Assembly: GCA_030432905.1 (NCBI GenBank)
Contig: JAUILU010000001.1
Location: 1,178,001 to 1,242,000 of the forward strand
DNA length: 64,000 nt
DNA from: Phycisphaerae bacterium
GTDB lineage: Bacteria > Planctomycetota > Phycisphaerae > Phycisphaerales > UBA1924
Reading direction: 5' to 3'
Shown piece by piece: positions 7,853 through 16,213 of the stretch; position 1 is the first letter of the stretch; each line of letters opens with the position of its first letter. The translations under genes were made by a program, and so were the position numbers. Under the pieces are notes generated by a model. The model saw nothing but the letters and a program-made list of their open reading frames with translations. It did no database searches and was not told where the DNA came from.

Positions 7853-9058
7853 TTACTCGTCGCCGAGCCCGTTCCACTTGGCGATCCAGAGCTGGCTCGA
7901 CGCCTTGCCGTCGGGTGAGCGGTCGTCGCCGCGCTGCGCGGTCCACATCATGTACTCGCCGTCAGCGCTGAACACGGGCAACCCGTCAAACCCCGCGGCG
8001 TGCGTAATCCGGATCGGGGTCTGCTTCTTCTCGGGATTGTCGGCGTCGAACCGGATCGCGAAGACCTCGTAGTTGCCGTGGCTTACCTCGCTCGACGCGT
8101 ACAGCATGTACTCGCCAGACGGGTGCCAGAACGGCGCCCAGTTCACGTGGCGGTTGTCGGTGAGCTGGATTTCCCTCGAAATACCGGTAATTTTGCCCGA
8201 TTCGTCGTACGCAAGCTCAGACACAAAGAGCTGCAACAGGTTGTTGCCTTTGCGGTCCGAGCGGTAGCAGATCCACTTGCCATCGGGCGAGAAGAACGGC
8301 CCGCCGTCGTAACCCTCGGCCTCGACCAGGATCGTGTGCTCCTCGGTCTCGGTGTCATACACCCAAAGATCGGCATCGGGCTTGCCCTGCTCGTTCGACT
8401 TCTCCTCGTCGACCTGTGCGTAGAGAATGTGACGCGCATCGGGGGAATACGAGCACTCGGCGGTGTAGCCGGGACGTTTGAAAACAATATCTACAAACTC
8501 ATGACCATCGGGTACATCCATCCAGCCATACGAATTCCCGTCGTTGTAAAAGCCGAATTTCCATCCCTCAGGTGTGTTCCACACGCCTCGTTCGACCTCC
8601 CTGCCGTATTCGACTACTTCCATCTCAGAAGGAAACGCCCACCGGTATCGCCCGCTACCCCGTTGGTATCCAGGAACGTTCTCTTCACTCGGTGCCATGA
8701 GAGTCGAACCGAAGATGATGACACCGGACTCTGTCGGATGGAACCACGCACAGGTGTTTGCCGATACTCTCGGCGCGAGCCTGAACGCGGTACCCGTGTT
8801 GTGGGCACTGACATCATTTAACTTGCGTCTGTACATGCTGTAGTTCTGACTATCCGAGCCCGCCGGGATCGCTTGGAAGACAATCTCAGTCCCATCTGGG
8901 CTGAAGTAGGCCTCACCCGCCTTCGCCCACTGCTCCGCAAACGTAATCTGGCGTGCATCGCTCAGAAACTTGCTCTCGGCGGCCGGGTCCGATTCCGGCT
9001 GGCCAGACGAGGGCTGGGCGACTGAAAGGGCGACGACTGCGGCTGCGATGCTCAGCAT
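7853..9058 (-). CDS. Exported TolB-like beta-propeller (PD40 repeat) protein
   Basis: A 401-residue secreted or periplasmic protein. It has a signal peptide (MLSIAAAVVALSVAQPSSG) and several WD40-like PD40 repeats recognisable by AYFSPDG, CSYSPDARHILY, PFFSPDGKWICYRSD, PFWHPSGEYMLY and PVFSADGEYMMW, spaced roughly 50-70 residues apart. The fold is that of the TolB propeller, but there is no TolB N-terminal domain and no tol-pal genes nearby. The start at 9058 is preferred over 9097 because GGAGA precedes it and it opens directly into the signal peptide. Substrate or partner unknown. It converges on the Rrf2 gene with an 11-base gap. Confidence 0.8.
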   Translation of the reverse strand: MLSIAAAVVALSVAQPSSGQPESDPAAESKFLSDARQITFAEQWAKAGEAYFSPDGTEIVFQAIPAGSDSQNYSMYRRKLNDVSAHNTGTAFRLAPRVSANTCAWFHPTESGVIIFGSTLMAPSEENVPGYQRGSGRYRWAFPSEMEVVEYGREVERGVWNTPEGWKFGFYNDGNSYGWMDVPDGHEFVDIVFKRPGYTAECSYSPDARHILYAQVDEEKSNEQGKPDADLWVYDTETEEHTILVEAEGYDGGPFFSPDGKWICYRSDRKGNNLLQLFVSELAYDESGKITGISREIQLTDNRHVNWAPFWHPSGEYMLYASSEVSHGNYEVFAIRFDADNPEKKQTPIRITHAAGFDGLPVFSADGEYMMWTAQRGDDRSPDGKASSQLWIAKWNGLGDE

Positions 9059-9226
9059 GGGATAAGTCTCCGGTTTCCAATTGAGACTAGGACTCAACCC
9101 TGCCGCAAGTCACCCCCGTGCCTATGCTTGGCCTCGTCCGGGTGGAATTGGCCCCCCCGGCAACCCAAACCCACGGCGCACCAGCGGCTCTGACCGGCCC
9201 GGTGCCCCGGCCACGGAGAATATGAA

Positions 9227-9646
9227 ATGGTCAAGCTTCGCCTCCAGCGTCACGGACGCACCCACCGCCCCTTCTACCGCCTCGTCGCTGTCGATGCTCG
9301 CTTCAAGCGCAACGGCAAGTTCATCGAGCGCCTCGGCTGGTTCAACCCAACCCCGGGCGAGGGCGAGAAGAACATCGATCTTGATAGCGATCGCATCAAG
9401 CACTGGCTCAGCGTCGGCGCCCAGCCATCGGACACCGTCCGCGACCTGCTCGCAGACCACGACCTGCTGACCCCGAAGCTCGCCGCAAAGCGTGAGATGG
9501 ACCGGAAGATGGCCAACGCCCGCCGCGAGAAGAAAGAAGCCGCCGCTGCCGAAGCAAAGGCAGCCGAAGAAGCCGCGGCCGCAGCAGCAGCCAAGGCCGA
9601 GGAAGAAGCCAAGGCAGCAGAAGAGGCAGCCGCAGAGGGCGAATAA
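9227..9646 (+). CDS. rpsP: Small ribosomal subunit protein bS16 with long Ala/Glu/Lys tail
   Basis: Ribosomal protein of the 30S subunit. MVKLRLQRHGRTHRPFYRLV and RLGWFNPTPGE are standard bS16, as is the RIKHWLSVGAQPSDTVRDLL segment. The core ends near residue 85. The remaining 54 or so residues are a low-complexity Ala/Glu/Lys tail (139 residues in total against about 80-90 in most bacteria). The tail is probably helical and solvent exposed. First gene of an rpsP-trmD-rplS cluster. Confidence 0.97.
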   Translation: MVKLRLQRHGRTHRPFYRLVAVDARFKRNGKFIERLGWFNPTPGEGEKNIDLDSDRIKHWLSVGAQPSDTVRDLLADHDLLTPKLAAKREMDRKMANARREKKEAAAAEAKAAEEAAAAAAAKAEEEAKAAEEAAAEGE

Positions 9647-9672
9647 ACCCGAATCAAATTGCAACAAGCACC

Positions 9673-9705
9673 AAGAGCCGCGGAATCACCACCGCGGCTC
9701 TTTCT
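9673..9705 (+). terminator. Hairpin with T-run between rpsP and trmD
   Basis: An 11-bp perfect stem (AAGAGCCGCGG at 9673-9683 with CCGCGGCTCTT at 9692-9702), an 8-base loop, and the short run TTTCTC after it. It looks like an intrinsic terminator or attenuator that would lower trmD-rplS expression relative to rpsP. Confidence 0.65.
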
Positions 9706-9734
9706 CTGCCCGCACCGAGGTATCCTGCACACAC

Positions 9735-10520
9735 ATGCGCTTCGACATCCTCACAACCTTTCCAGAGATGTTCACCGCCGAAGCGCCGGGTGCGCTCGGG
9801 ATCTCGATCCCCGCGCGAGCCAGAGCCGCGGGACTCGTTGAATGGCACGCGACCAACATCCGCGTCTACTCGGACAACAAGCATGACAAAACAGACCGTC
9901 GCCCCTTCGGAGGCGGGCCGGGCATGGTCATGTCGTGCCAACCAGTGTGGGATGCGGTGCACGCCGCCGAGGCGCAGGACCCGAGACCCGCGACCCGCGT
10001 CCTGCTCACCCCGCAAGGCAAGCCGCTGAATCAGCAGCTCGTCGAAGACCTCGCAGCCAAGCCGAGGCTCCTCATGATCTGTGGCCACTACGAGGGCATC
10101 GACGAACGCGTCGTCCAGAAACTCGACCCGGTCGAGATCTCCATCGGCGACTACATCCTCTCCGGGGGCGAGACCGCCGCCCTGGTCCTGATGGACGCGA
10201 TCATCAGGCTCATCCCGGGCGTCCTGGGCGACTCGGAATCCGCGATCCAGGACAGCTTCGCCAAGCCCCCGACGACCGACGCCAAGGGCGAATCCATCGA
10301 TCCCAAGCTCCACGCCAAGTGGTGCAAAGAGCTCGGAATCCCCGAGGGCACCAAGCTCCTCGACTGCCCCCACTACACCCGGCCGAGGGTCTGGGAGGGT
10401 CTTGAGACGCCAGACGTGCTGCTCTCGGGCGACCACCTCGCCGTCGCCCGGTGGCGGCTCGAGCAGATGGCGGCCCGGACCCGCGACCGCCGACCCGACC
10501 TGCTGGGCCCGGCAGAGTGA
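9735..10520 (+). CDS. trmD: tRNA (guanine-37-N1)-methyltransferase TrmD
   Basis: Methylates G37 of tRNAs with SAM, preventing +1 frameshifting. The protein has 261 residues from the ATG at 9735; the frame is open further upstream but MRFDILTTFPEMF is the family's standard N-terminus. SPOUT-fold knot motifs are clear: RRPFGGGPGMVM, ICGHYEGIDERV and EISIGDYILSGGE. The C-terminus LPHYTRP-like segment (CPHYTRPRVWEG) and LSGDHLAVARWR are also canonical. rimM, which usually sits just upstream, is absent here. Confidence 0.97.
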   Translation: MRFDILTTFPEMFTAEAPGALGISIPARARAAGLVEWHATNIRVYSDNKHDKTDRRPFGGGPGMVMSCQPVWDAVHAAEAQDPRPATRVLLTPQGKPLNQQLVEDLAAKPRLLMICGHYEGIDERVVQKLDPVEISIGDYILSGGETAALVLMDAIIRLIPGVLGDSESAIQDSFAKPPTTDAKGESIDPKLHAKWCKELGIPEGTKLLDCPHYTRPRVWEGLETPDVLLSGDHLAVARWRLEQMAARTRDRRPDLLGPAE

Positions 10521-10636
10521 GATCCAAAATCGCCTGCCATTGAATCTGAGCGCCCTGCAGGCATACCATCACCCTCGCGACTGGGAGTGGGTCCCGGAGC
10601 GATCTGATAGACCATCTGACTTGTGAGACCGACGCC

Positions 10637-11026
10637 ATGAGCACCCAACAACTGCTCGAAAGCCTGACAACCGAGCAAATCAAGAGCGACATCCCTCGCT
10701 TTGACGTCGGCGACACCATCAACGTGCACGTCCGAATCGTCGAGGGCGAGAAGGAACGCGTGCAGGTCTACCAAGGCGTGCTGATCGGCCGCAAGGGCAG
10801 GGGCATCGACGAGATGATCACCGTCCGCCGGATCGTCGACAACGTCGGCGTCGAGCGTCAGTGGCCCATCAACAGCCCGATGATCGCCAAGTTCGAGGTT
10901 GTCCGCCGCGGCGATGCACGCCGGGCCAAGCTCTACTTCCTCCGCGACAGAATCGGCAAGAGCCGCCGCCTCCGCAACCGCCGCCGCGGCATGAAGCACG
11001 TCGAAGGCCTGAAGACGGTTCACTAA
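10637..11026 (+). CDS. rplS: Large ribosomal subunit protein bL19
   Basis: Ribosomal protein at the 30S-50S interface, 129 residues. Diagnostic segments are FDVGDTINVHVRIVEGEKER, VYQGVLIGRKGRG and VERQWPINSPMIAKFEVVRR, with the basic end RDRIGKSRRLRNRRR. It lies 116 bp downstream of trmD, a gap that holds no recognisable gene. Confidence 0.97.
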   Translation: MSTQQLLESLTTEQIKSDIPRFDVGDTINVHVRIVEGEKERVQVYQGVLIGRKGRGIDEMITVRRIVDNVGVERQWPINSPMIAKFEVVRRGDARRAKLYFLRDRIGKSRRLRNRRRGMKHVEGLKTVH

Positions 11027-11053
11027 ACCAGCTTCACCACATACGAATCCGCC

Positions 11054-11091
11054 AGTCGGCTCATCCTCCGGGATGGGCCGATTGTCTTTTT
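11054..11091 (+). terminator. Intrinsic terminator after rplS
   Basis: CGGCTCATCC (11057-11066), loop TCCG, then GGATGGGCCG (11071-11080), with one G-T pair, followed by ATTGTCTTTTT. The stem can be lengthened by up to three weaker pairs. It closes the rpsP-trmD-rplS unit. Confidence 0.8.
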
Positions 11092-11106
11092 GCCTACGCT
11101 CTCATC

Positions 11107-12153
11107 ATGAAAGCAATCGTCATCACCAAACAGGGCAACCCCGTCACGCCGAGCATCGAGTTTCAAAACTCATGGGCCGACGTCGGTGAACCCGGCACTG
11201 GTCAGGTCCGCATCAAGACACTCGCCTCAGCGCTCAACCACATGGACCTCTGGGTCGGCAGGGGCGTGCCCGGGTTGGACCTTGAGTACCCGCGCATCTC
11301 GGGCTGCGATTCCTGCGGCATCGTCGAAGCCGTCGGCGAGGGCGTAGACGAAGCCTGGGTTGGCAAGCGTGTGATCGTCAACGCCGCGACGCGTGTGCAG
11401 ATCAAGCCCGACCTCGGCGGCGTGCCCGGTACAACGCTCGCTCCCGAGTACGAGCTCATCGGCGAGCACCACCAGGGCATGCACGCCGAGCGTTTCTTGA
11501 TTACCGCCGACAACCTCGCCCCGGTGCCCGATGACTGCGACCCCAAACAAGCCGCGGCGTTCGGGCTGACGGCGCTGACCGCGTACTCGATGATGTTCAC
11601 CAAGGGCCAACTCATGCCGGGCCAGCTTGTGCTCATCACCGGCATCGGCGGCGGCGTCGCGACCAGCGCACTGGCGCTCGCCAAGCACCGCGGCTGCCCC
11701 ACCATCGTCACAAGCCGACACCAGTGGAAACTCGATAAGGCCCTGAAGCTCGGCGCGGACCACGCCATCCTCGACGAGGGACAGGATTGGTCGCGCGACG
11801 TCCGCATGATCACCAACAAGCGCGGCGTGGACATGGTCGTCGATTCGACCGGCAAGGCCACGCACCTCAACTGCATCAAATCGCTCGCCCGCGGCGGCGC
11901 GTATGTCTCGCCCGGCTGCACCACCGGACCCGACGCCACGACCGATCTGGCACGCCTCTTCTGGAACCAGCTCCGACTGCTCGGCTCAACAATGGGCAGC
12001 AACGAAGAGTTCAGAGAAGTCGTCGCGCTCTTCCGCGAGGGCAAAGTAGACGCGACCGTCGATCAGGTCTTCAAGCCAGAAGACGGCGCCAAAGCCTGGG
12101 CCAGGCTCGAAGCCGGCGAGCAGTTCGGCAAGGTCGTCATCGACTGGTCGTAG
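11107..12153 (+). CDS. Zinc-type alcohol dehydrogenase / quinone oxidoreductase-like (MDR) protein
   Basis: A 348-residue medium-chain dehydrogenase/reductase. The N-terminal GroES-like domain contains SALNHMDLWVGRG and the glycine-rich GCDSCGIVEAVGEGV. The Rossmann domain starts at VLITGIGGGVATSALALAK, the NAD(P)-binding loop, and VDSTGKAT follows. The four-cysteine structural zinc lobe of classical alcohol dehydrogenases is not seen, so it is closer to quinone oxidoreductase or YhdH-type members. Substrate cannot be told. The ATG at 11107 is chosen because it begins MKAIVITKQG; the frame upstream overlaps rplS. Confidence 0.85.
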   Translation: MKAIVITKQGNPVTPSIEFQNSWADVGEPGTGQVRIKTLASALNHMDLWVGRGVPGLDLEYPRISGCDSCGIVEAVGEGVDEAWVGKRVIVNAATRVQIKPDLGGVPGTTLAPEYELIGEHHQGMHAERFLITADNLAPVPDDCDPKQAAAFGLTALTAYSMMFTKGQLMPGQLVLITGIGGGVATSALALAKHRGCPTIVTSRHQWKLDKALKLGADHAILDEGQDWSRDVRMITNKRGVDMVVDSTGKATHLNCIKSLARGGAYVSPGCTTGPDATTDLARLFWNQLRLLGSTMGSNEEFREVVALFREGKVDATVDQVFKPEDGAKAWARLEAGEQFGKVVIDWS

Positions 12154-12154
12154 T

Positions 12155-12556
12155 TCAGTCTCCGAGCAACAGCCACGCCGAACGCGGGTTGGCCGCTCGG
12201 GCCTTGGAATAGTCGGGTCCGTCGCTGCACGCCTTCACACTCTTAAGGTGCACGACCGTCGCGTATCGCGCCGACTGCTTGAGCTTCCAAAACGCCGAGT
12301 CGCCCTGCACTTTGTCGTTGATCTCGCTACGCAGATCGCGGATCTTCGCGGGCGAAAGGTCCGCGTGCGACTCGACCTTCGCCACTGTCGCACGTCCGCA
12401 GATCGGGCCCGACGCGACTTTGAGGTACACCGTGTCGCCGGCGTGGACTCTGCCGAACGGGACGATCTTGTTCTTGGTGAGCCGAAGCTCTGCGGTCTTG
12501 TCGCCGGCGAGCATCAAGTCCGCGTACTTCTTGTGCACCACCGCGACATGGATCAC
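12155..12556 (-). CDS. ASCH/PUA-like domain protein
   Basis: A 133-residue protein with the ASCH (PUA-like) pattern: an early strand MIHVAVVHKKYADLMLAGDK with a Lys/Glu-rich turn (TAELRLTKNK), then GDTVYLKVASGPICGRATV. ASCH domains are predicted to bind RNA or nucleotides, and some members act as amidohydrolases on modified cytidines. The specific role here is unknown. It lies 7 bases downstream of hldE on the same strand and may be cotranscribed; it converges with the MDR gene with a 1-base gap. Confidence 0.7.
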   Translation of the reverse strand: MIHVAVVHKKYADLMLAGDKTAELRLTKNKIVPFGRVHAGDTVYLKVASGPICGRATVAKVESHADLSPAKIRDLRSEINDKVQGDSAFWKLKQSARYATVVHLKSVKACSDGPDYSKARAANPRSAWLLLGD

Positions 12557-12563
12557 CGGCCGC

Positions 12564-14036
12564 TCACTTTGCTTTCATCTTCTCGATCGTGCCCGTCGTG
12601 CTCTTGCCCTCGACAAGATCGATCAGCTCAACGCGCCCGCCGTAGGACTCGACGATCTCGTGCCCGACGACCTGCTCGCGTGTGTAGTCGGCGCCCTTGA
12701 TGAGCACATCGGGCCTGATCTCTTCGATGAGCCGGATCGGTGTGTCCTCGCCGAACGCGACGACCGCATCGACGCACCCGAGCGCCCCGAGCACGCGGGC
12801 CCGGTCTTCGAGCTTGTTCACGGGCCTGTCCTCGCCCTTGAGCCGGCGGATCGAGTCGTCGTCGTTCAGCCCGACGATTAGCATCGCCCCGTGCTCGGCG
12901 GAGCGCTCGAGCATCGAGATGTGGCCCGCGTGGATGATGTCGAAACAGCCGTTGGTGAACACGACCTTGCCGCCGGTTTTACGCACCATGTCGGCCTCGA
13001 GCCTCGCCTGCTCGCTCGTGCGGTTCTTGCCCTGCAACCGGCCCGACTGCTTGAGCACCTCGTGCCTGATGCGCGCCAGCGGGATCGGCTCGACACCGAA
13101 GATCTCAACCTCAAGCCCCGCAGCCGTATTCGCAAACGCGACCGCGTTGGGCCAGTCGAGACCGCACCCGACGCCCGCCGCCAGACCCGCGAGCACCATG
13201 TCGCCCGCGCCGGTCACGTCGTACACCTGCCGCGCGACAGTCGGCACAACAACCGGCTCGCTCCCACGCTCCAGCAGCAGCGCACCGTGCCGGTCGAGCG
13301 TCACCACGATTGTTTCAAGATCGAGATCGGTCAGAAGCTTGCTCGCGATCGTGTTGTTCTGCTCTTCGGTTCCCGCGACAAGCCCGGTTGCTTTCTCGGC
13401 CTCGGTCCGGTTGGGCGTGATGCATGTTGCGCCGCGGTACTTCGTGTAGTCAGTCACCGATGCCGGATCGACAAGCACGGGTTTGCCCGCGGCCCGCGCC
13501 CGCGAGATGATCTCCTGACAGATCTCCTCGGTGCACACGCCCTTGTTGTAGTCCTCGATGCAAACAACATCAGCGTCGGCGAGCTGGCGGTCGAACACCT
13601 CAAGCATCCGCTGGGCGATCTCGCTCGGCATCGGATCGCGGGACTCGAAATCAACGCGGAACATCTTCTGCGGGTGGCGGTGCTGCGCCAGACCGATCAG
13701 CGAACGCTTCACCGTCGTCGGGCGCGATCCGTCTTCGATCAGACCCTCGACCTCGACACCCTCGGCGGTCAGCGCTTCGCGGAGTTTGCCCGCGTCCTCG
13801 TCCTTGCCGGTCACACCCAATACCGAAACACTCGCACCCATCGCGATCAGGTTCAGGCAGACGTTCGCCGCCCCGCCCGGGCTGTGCTCTGACCGCTTCA
13901 CGTGCAGCACGGGCACCGGCGCATCGTTGCTGAGCCGATCCGCGTCGCCGTAGAGAAGCTCGTCGAGCATCAGGTCACCGATGACGATCGCGCGGAACGG
14001 CTCGATCTTCGAGATAGATTCGGTCAGTGAAACCAT
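12564..14036 (-). CDS. hldE: Bifunctional heptose-7-phosphate kinase / heptose-1-phosphate adenylyltransferase HldE
   Basis: A 490-residue two-domain enzyme of ADP-heptose synthesis for the LPS inner core. The N-terminal PfkB/ribokinase domain (about residues 1-330) has GDLMLDELLYGDADRLS, EHSPGGAANVCLNL and the C-terminal signature DVTGAGDMVLAGLAAG. The C-terminal nucleotidyltransferase domain (from about 345) has VFTNGCFDIIHAGHISMLE (HxGH motif) and GLNDDDSIRRLKG. Fusion of the two steps is the usual arrangement in Proteobacteria and is complete here. Downstream of lpxK, with a 9-base gap, consistent with an envelope-glycolipid operon. Confidence 0.95.
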   Translation of the reverse strand: MVSLTESISKIEPFRAIVIGDLMLDELLYGDADRLSNDAPVPVLHVKRSEHSPGGAANVCLNLIAMGASVSVLGVTGKDEDAGKLREALTAEGVEVEGLIEDGSRPTTVKRSLIGLAQHRHPQKMFRVDFESRDPMPSEIAQRMLEVFDRQLADADVVCIEDYNKGVCTEEICQEIISRARAAGKPVLVDPASVTDYTKYRGATCITPNRTEAEKATGLVAGTEEQNNTIASKLLTDLDLETIVVTLDRHGALLLERGSEPVVVPTVARQVYDVTGAGDMVLAGLAAGVGCGLDWPNAVAFANTAAGLEVEIFGVEPIPLARIRHEVLKQSGRLQGKNRTSEQARLEADMVRKTGGKVVFTNGCFDIIHAGHISMLERSAEHGAMLIVGLNDDDSIRRLKGEDRPVNKLEDRARVLGALGCVDAVVAFGEDTPIRLIEEIRPDVLIKGADYTREQVVGHEIVESYGGRVELIDLVEGKSTTGTIEKMKAK

Positions 14037-14045
14037 GCGTCGAGT

Positions 14046-15071
14046 CTATTCCGCCGGATCCGCCGCCGCTTGGCGGACCATTTCATCGAGCCGATCTGCG
14101 TTCTCACGCAGCCGCATCGCCAGCCTCGGACGAGCGACCCGGCAGGGCCACCGATCGTCAGCCACATACCTGAGTTTCGACCAGTCCTTCGCTGTGCACA
14201 CAATCGCGTCGCACCCCTTCGCGGACGCGATCACCCTCGCAACTGTCGCGGGCTTGTAGGGATCATGGTCCCGGAGAACCACCGGTTCAGCGCACTCGCC
14301 GGCGGCCCTGGCGACCGCATCGAGAAAGGGCTGCGGATTCCCGATCGCGCACACCGGGAGCACACGCTTTCCAGCAAGCCACTGCACCGGTTGATCCGGC
14401 TCATCGCCTGTGATCTCAAGACCTTCCCACGCGTGCTCGGCGGTCGCGACAACGAGCTGGCGGTTCACATCGAGCACAGCCTGGCGGATCTCGTTTAGCC
14501 TCGCGTCAGTCACCGCCTCGGCGTGCGTCAACACAACCGCGTGCGCTCGGCTGAGCGACTCAACCGGTTCGCGCAGCCGACCCGCGGGCAGCAGCTCGTC
14601 CTCGAACGGGCTGCGCGTCGCGTCGATCAGAACGATGTCGAGTGTCCTCGCGATCCTGCGGTGCTGGAAGCCGTCGTCGAGCACGATCGAATCGACCGCC
14701 GCGCCGCGCTCGGTGCCGAAAAGATCGATCAGCCCCTCAGTTCTGTTCGGCTGTGCGACGATCGGCAGGTCATCAAACCGGCTCGCGTATTCGTCGGCCT
14801 CGTCCGATGTGCCGTGCGCGTTCCGCTTCGACCCGTAGCCACGCATCGCGACACATGGCCTGCGCCCGTCCGCGATCAGCACCCCGAGCACACGCCCCAC
14901 CATGGGCGACTTCCCCGTCCCGCCGACGGACAGATTCCCGACACTGATCACCGGCCTGTCCAGCGTGACCACGCCCTGGCCCGCGTCGAATTTGCCGTTG
15001 CGCCGGGTGATCTCGCGCCGATACACCCGCGTGAGCAGCCTCAACAACGACCGGAAGAGCGAGCCCATCAC
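14046..15071 (-). CDS. lpxK: Tetraacyldisaccharide 4'-kinase LpxK
   Basis: Phosphorylates the 4' position of the lipid A disaccharide at the inner membrane. 341 residues, with a basic membrane-associating N-terminus (SLFRSLLRLLTRVYRREI) and the P-loop SVGNLSVGGTGKSPMV. IVLDDGFQHRRIARTLDIVL is the family's other hallmark segment. The start overlaps the preceding stop as ATGA. With hldE immediately downstream this indicates that the organism makes a lipid A-core glycolipid. Confidence 0.93.
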   Translation of the reverse strand: MMGSLFRSLLRLLTRVYRREITRRNGKFDAGQGVVTLDRPVISVGNLSVGGTGKSPMVGRVLGVLIADGRRPCVAMRGYGSKRNAHGTSDEADEYASRFDDLPIVAQPNRTEGLIDLFGTERGAAVDSIVLDDGFQHRRIARTLDIVLIDATRSPFEDELLPAGRLREPVESLSRAHAVVLTHAEAVTDARLNEIRQAVLDVNRQLVVATAEHAWEGLEITGDEPDQPVQWLAGKRVLPVCAIGNPQPFLDAVARAAGECAEPVVLRDHDPYKPATVARVIASAKGCDAIVCTAKDWSKLRYVADDRWPCRVARPRLAMRLRENADRLDEMVRQAAADPAE

Positions 15072-15532
15072 TCGTGCTCCGAATCGGCGTCAGCATCATC
15101 CGAATCCACGAGCCGAAGAACAGGCTCACTTTCTTTCCGCTGACGCTCCTCGGCGACGATCTTCGACACGTCGGCTTTGATGCTCGCCATGTCGATCCGG
15201 AGATCGTTCTTCATCTTCGTGTGAAGCCTGAGGTTGTTGATCACATCAACCAGCGCCAGAAACACCAGCATCCCCAGCAATCCGATGAGCATCGCCCACG
15301 TCAGCATGAACTTCCGCGGGCTGCTCGGCGTCACGATGGCAAACAGATACACGATCATCGGCTGAGTCATCATCATCACGATGCAGCCAGCCGTGCGGAT
15401 GCGCCGGCGTGACTCGGGCACGTCCGCTTCTTTGAGCGCCATCACATACCCGGCGAGCACGAGCATCAGGAGCAGACAAGGCGGCACAACCGCCCACAGC
15501 GGCAGAGCTGGCCCGGCAGAAGCGAGCATCAT
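15068..15532 (-). CDS. Conserved-looking three-TM membrane protein of unknown function
   Basis: 154 residues from the ATG at 15532, which overlaps the maf stop as ATGA. An ORF start at 15559 is possible but would lie inside maf. Three hydrophobic segments are visible: LWAVVPPCLLLMLVLAGYVM, AGCIVMMMTQPMIVYLFAIV and FMLTWAMLIGLLGMLVFLAL. A charged, probably cytoplasmic tail (NDLRIDMASIKADVSKIVAE onward) ends in Asp/Glu residues and looks helical. Not recognised. Tight overlaps on both sides tie it to maf and lpxK. Confidence 0.65.
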   Translation of the reverse strand: MMLASAGPALPLWAVVPPCLLLMLVLAGYVMALKEADVPESRRRIRTAGCIVMMMTQPMIVYLFAIVTPSSPRKFMLTWAMLIGLLGMLVFLALVDVINNLRLHTKMKNDLRIDMASIKADVSKIVAEERQRKESEPVLRLVDSDDADADSEHE

Positions 15533-16140
15533 GCAGCCACGCCCGGAACGATCCCCCACGCCGGCAACCGATCCGCGAGCTGCGCCATCGGCAGCCCCAT
15601 GATCGATGTGGGATCACCCGTGAACTCAATCGGCCAGCCCGCGTCGAGCCGCTCGCGCAGGTTGTACGCCCCGGCCTTGCCCTGCCACTGCCCGGTCGCG
15701 ATGTACTCCCCGATCTGCGCGTCGCTGACGTGCCCCCACGTCACGCTCGCTCCATCAGAGAACATCTCACGCCGATTCGTAGTCGGGTCAACAATCGCTA
15801 CGCCAGTCACCACCGAGTGCGGCACACCGACAAACGACCGCAGGATCTCTTCTGCGTGAGCCGCGTCTCTCGGCTGACCGATGAGCTGGCCCTCGGGACC
15901 GATGCAGATCGTGTCCGCGCCGAGCACAACGGAGTTCGCAAGCCCAGCGTCCGCGCCGCCGACGGCTTTCAGATACGCGAGCGCCATCACCCACTGCTCC
16001 GGGTTGACCGGCCCTGACAGCAGCCCGCCGTCGTCGATCGACCGCTCGGACATCGTGTACGCAAACCCCGCCTCGGTCAGCAGCTGCCGACGGCGCGGGC
16101 TTCGGCTGGCAAGCACCAGCCTGGGCGGGTTGTGGATCAT
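15529..16140 (-). CDS. maf: Maf-family nucleoside triphosphate pyrophosphatase
   Basis: House-cleaning hydrolase of non-canonical or excess NTPs. About 203 residues. LVLASRSPRRRQLLTEAGF is the substrate-binding N-terminus, SVVLGADTI gives the catalytic aspartate region, and GVPHSVVTGVAIV and YLNLRE-like AYNLRERL follow. The MxSGDPTSIMGLPM-type C-terminal loop (FTGDPTSIMGLPMAQL) is present. The ATG at 16140 is used; a GTG at 16149 is equally in frame and no convincing ribosome site distinguishes them. First gene of the maf-lpxK-hldE unit. Confidence 0.9.
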   Translation of the reverse strand: MIHNPPRLVLASRSPRRRQLLTEAGFAYTMSERSIDDGGLLSGPVNPEQWVMALAYLKAVGGADAGLANSVVLGADTICIGPEGQLIGQPRDAAHAEEILRSFVGVPHSVVTGVAIVDPTTNRREMFSDGASVTWGHVSDAQIGEYIATGQWQGKAGAYNLRERLDAGWPIEFTGDPTSIMGLPMAQLADRLPAWGIVPGVAA

Positions 16141-16213
16141 CGCTGACACTGGGTTCTCCGGGCTTATTCTATCGGCATTCGCACCGCAAAGCCGCGAACG
16201 CTACCGTTTGAGT

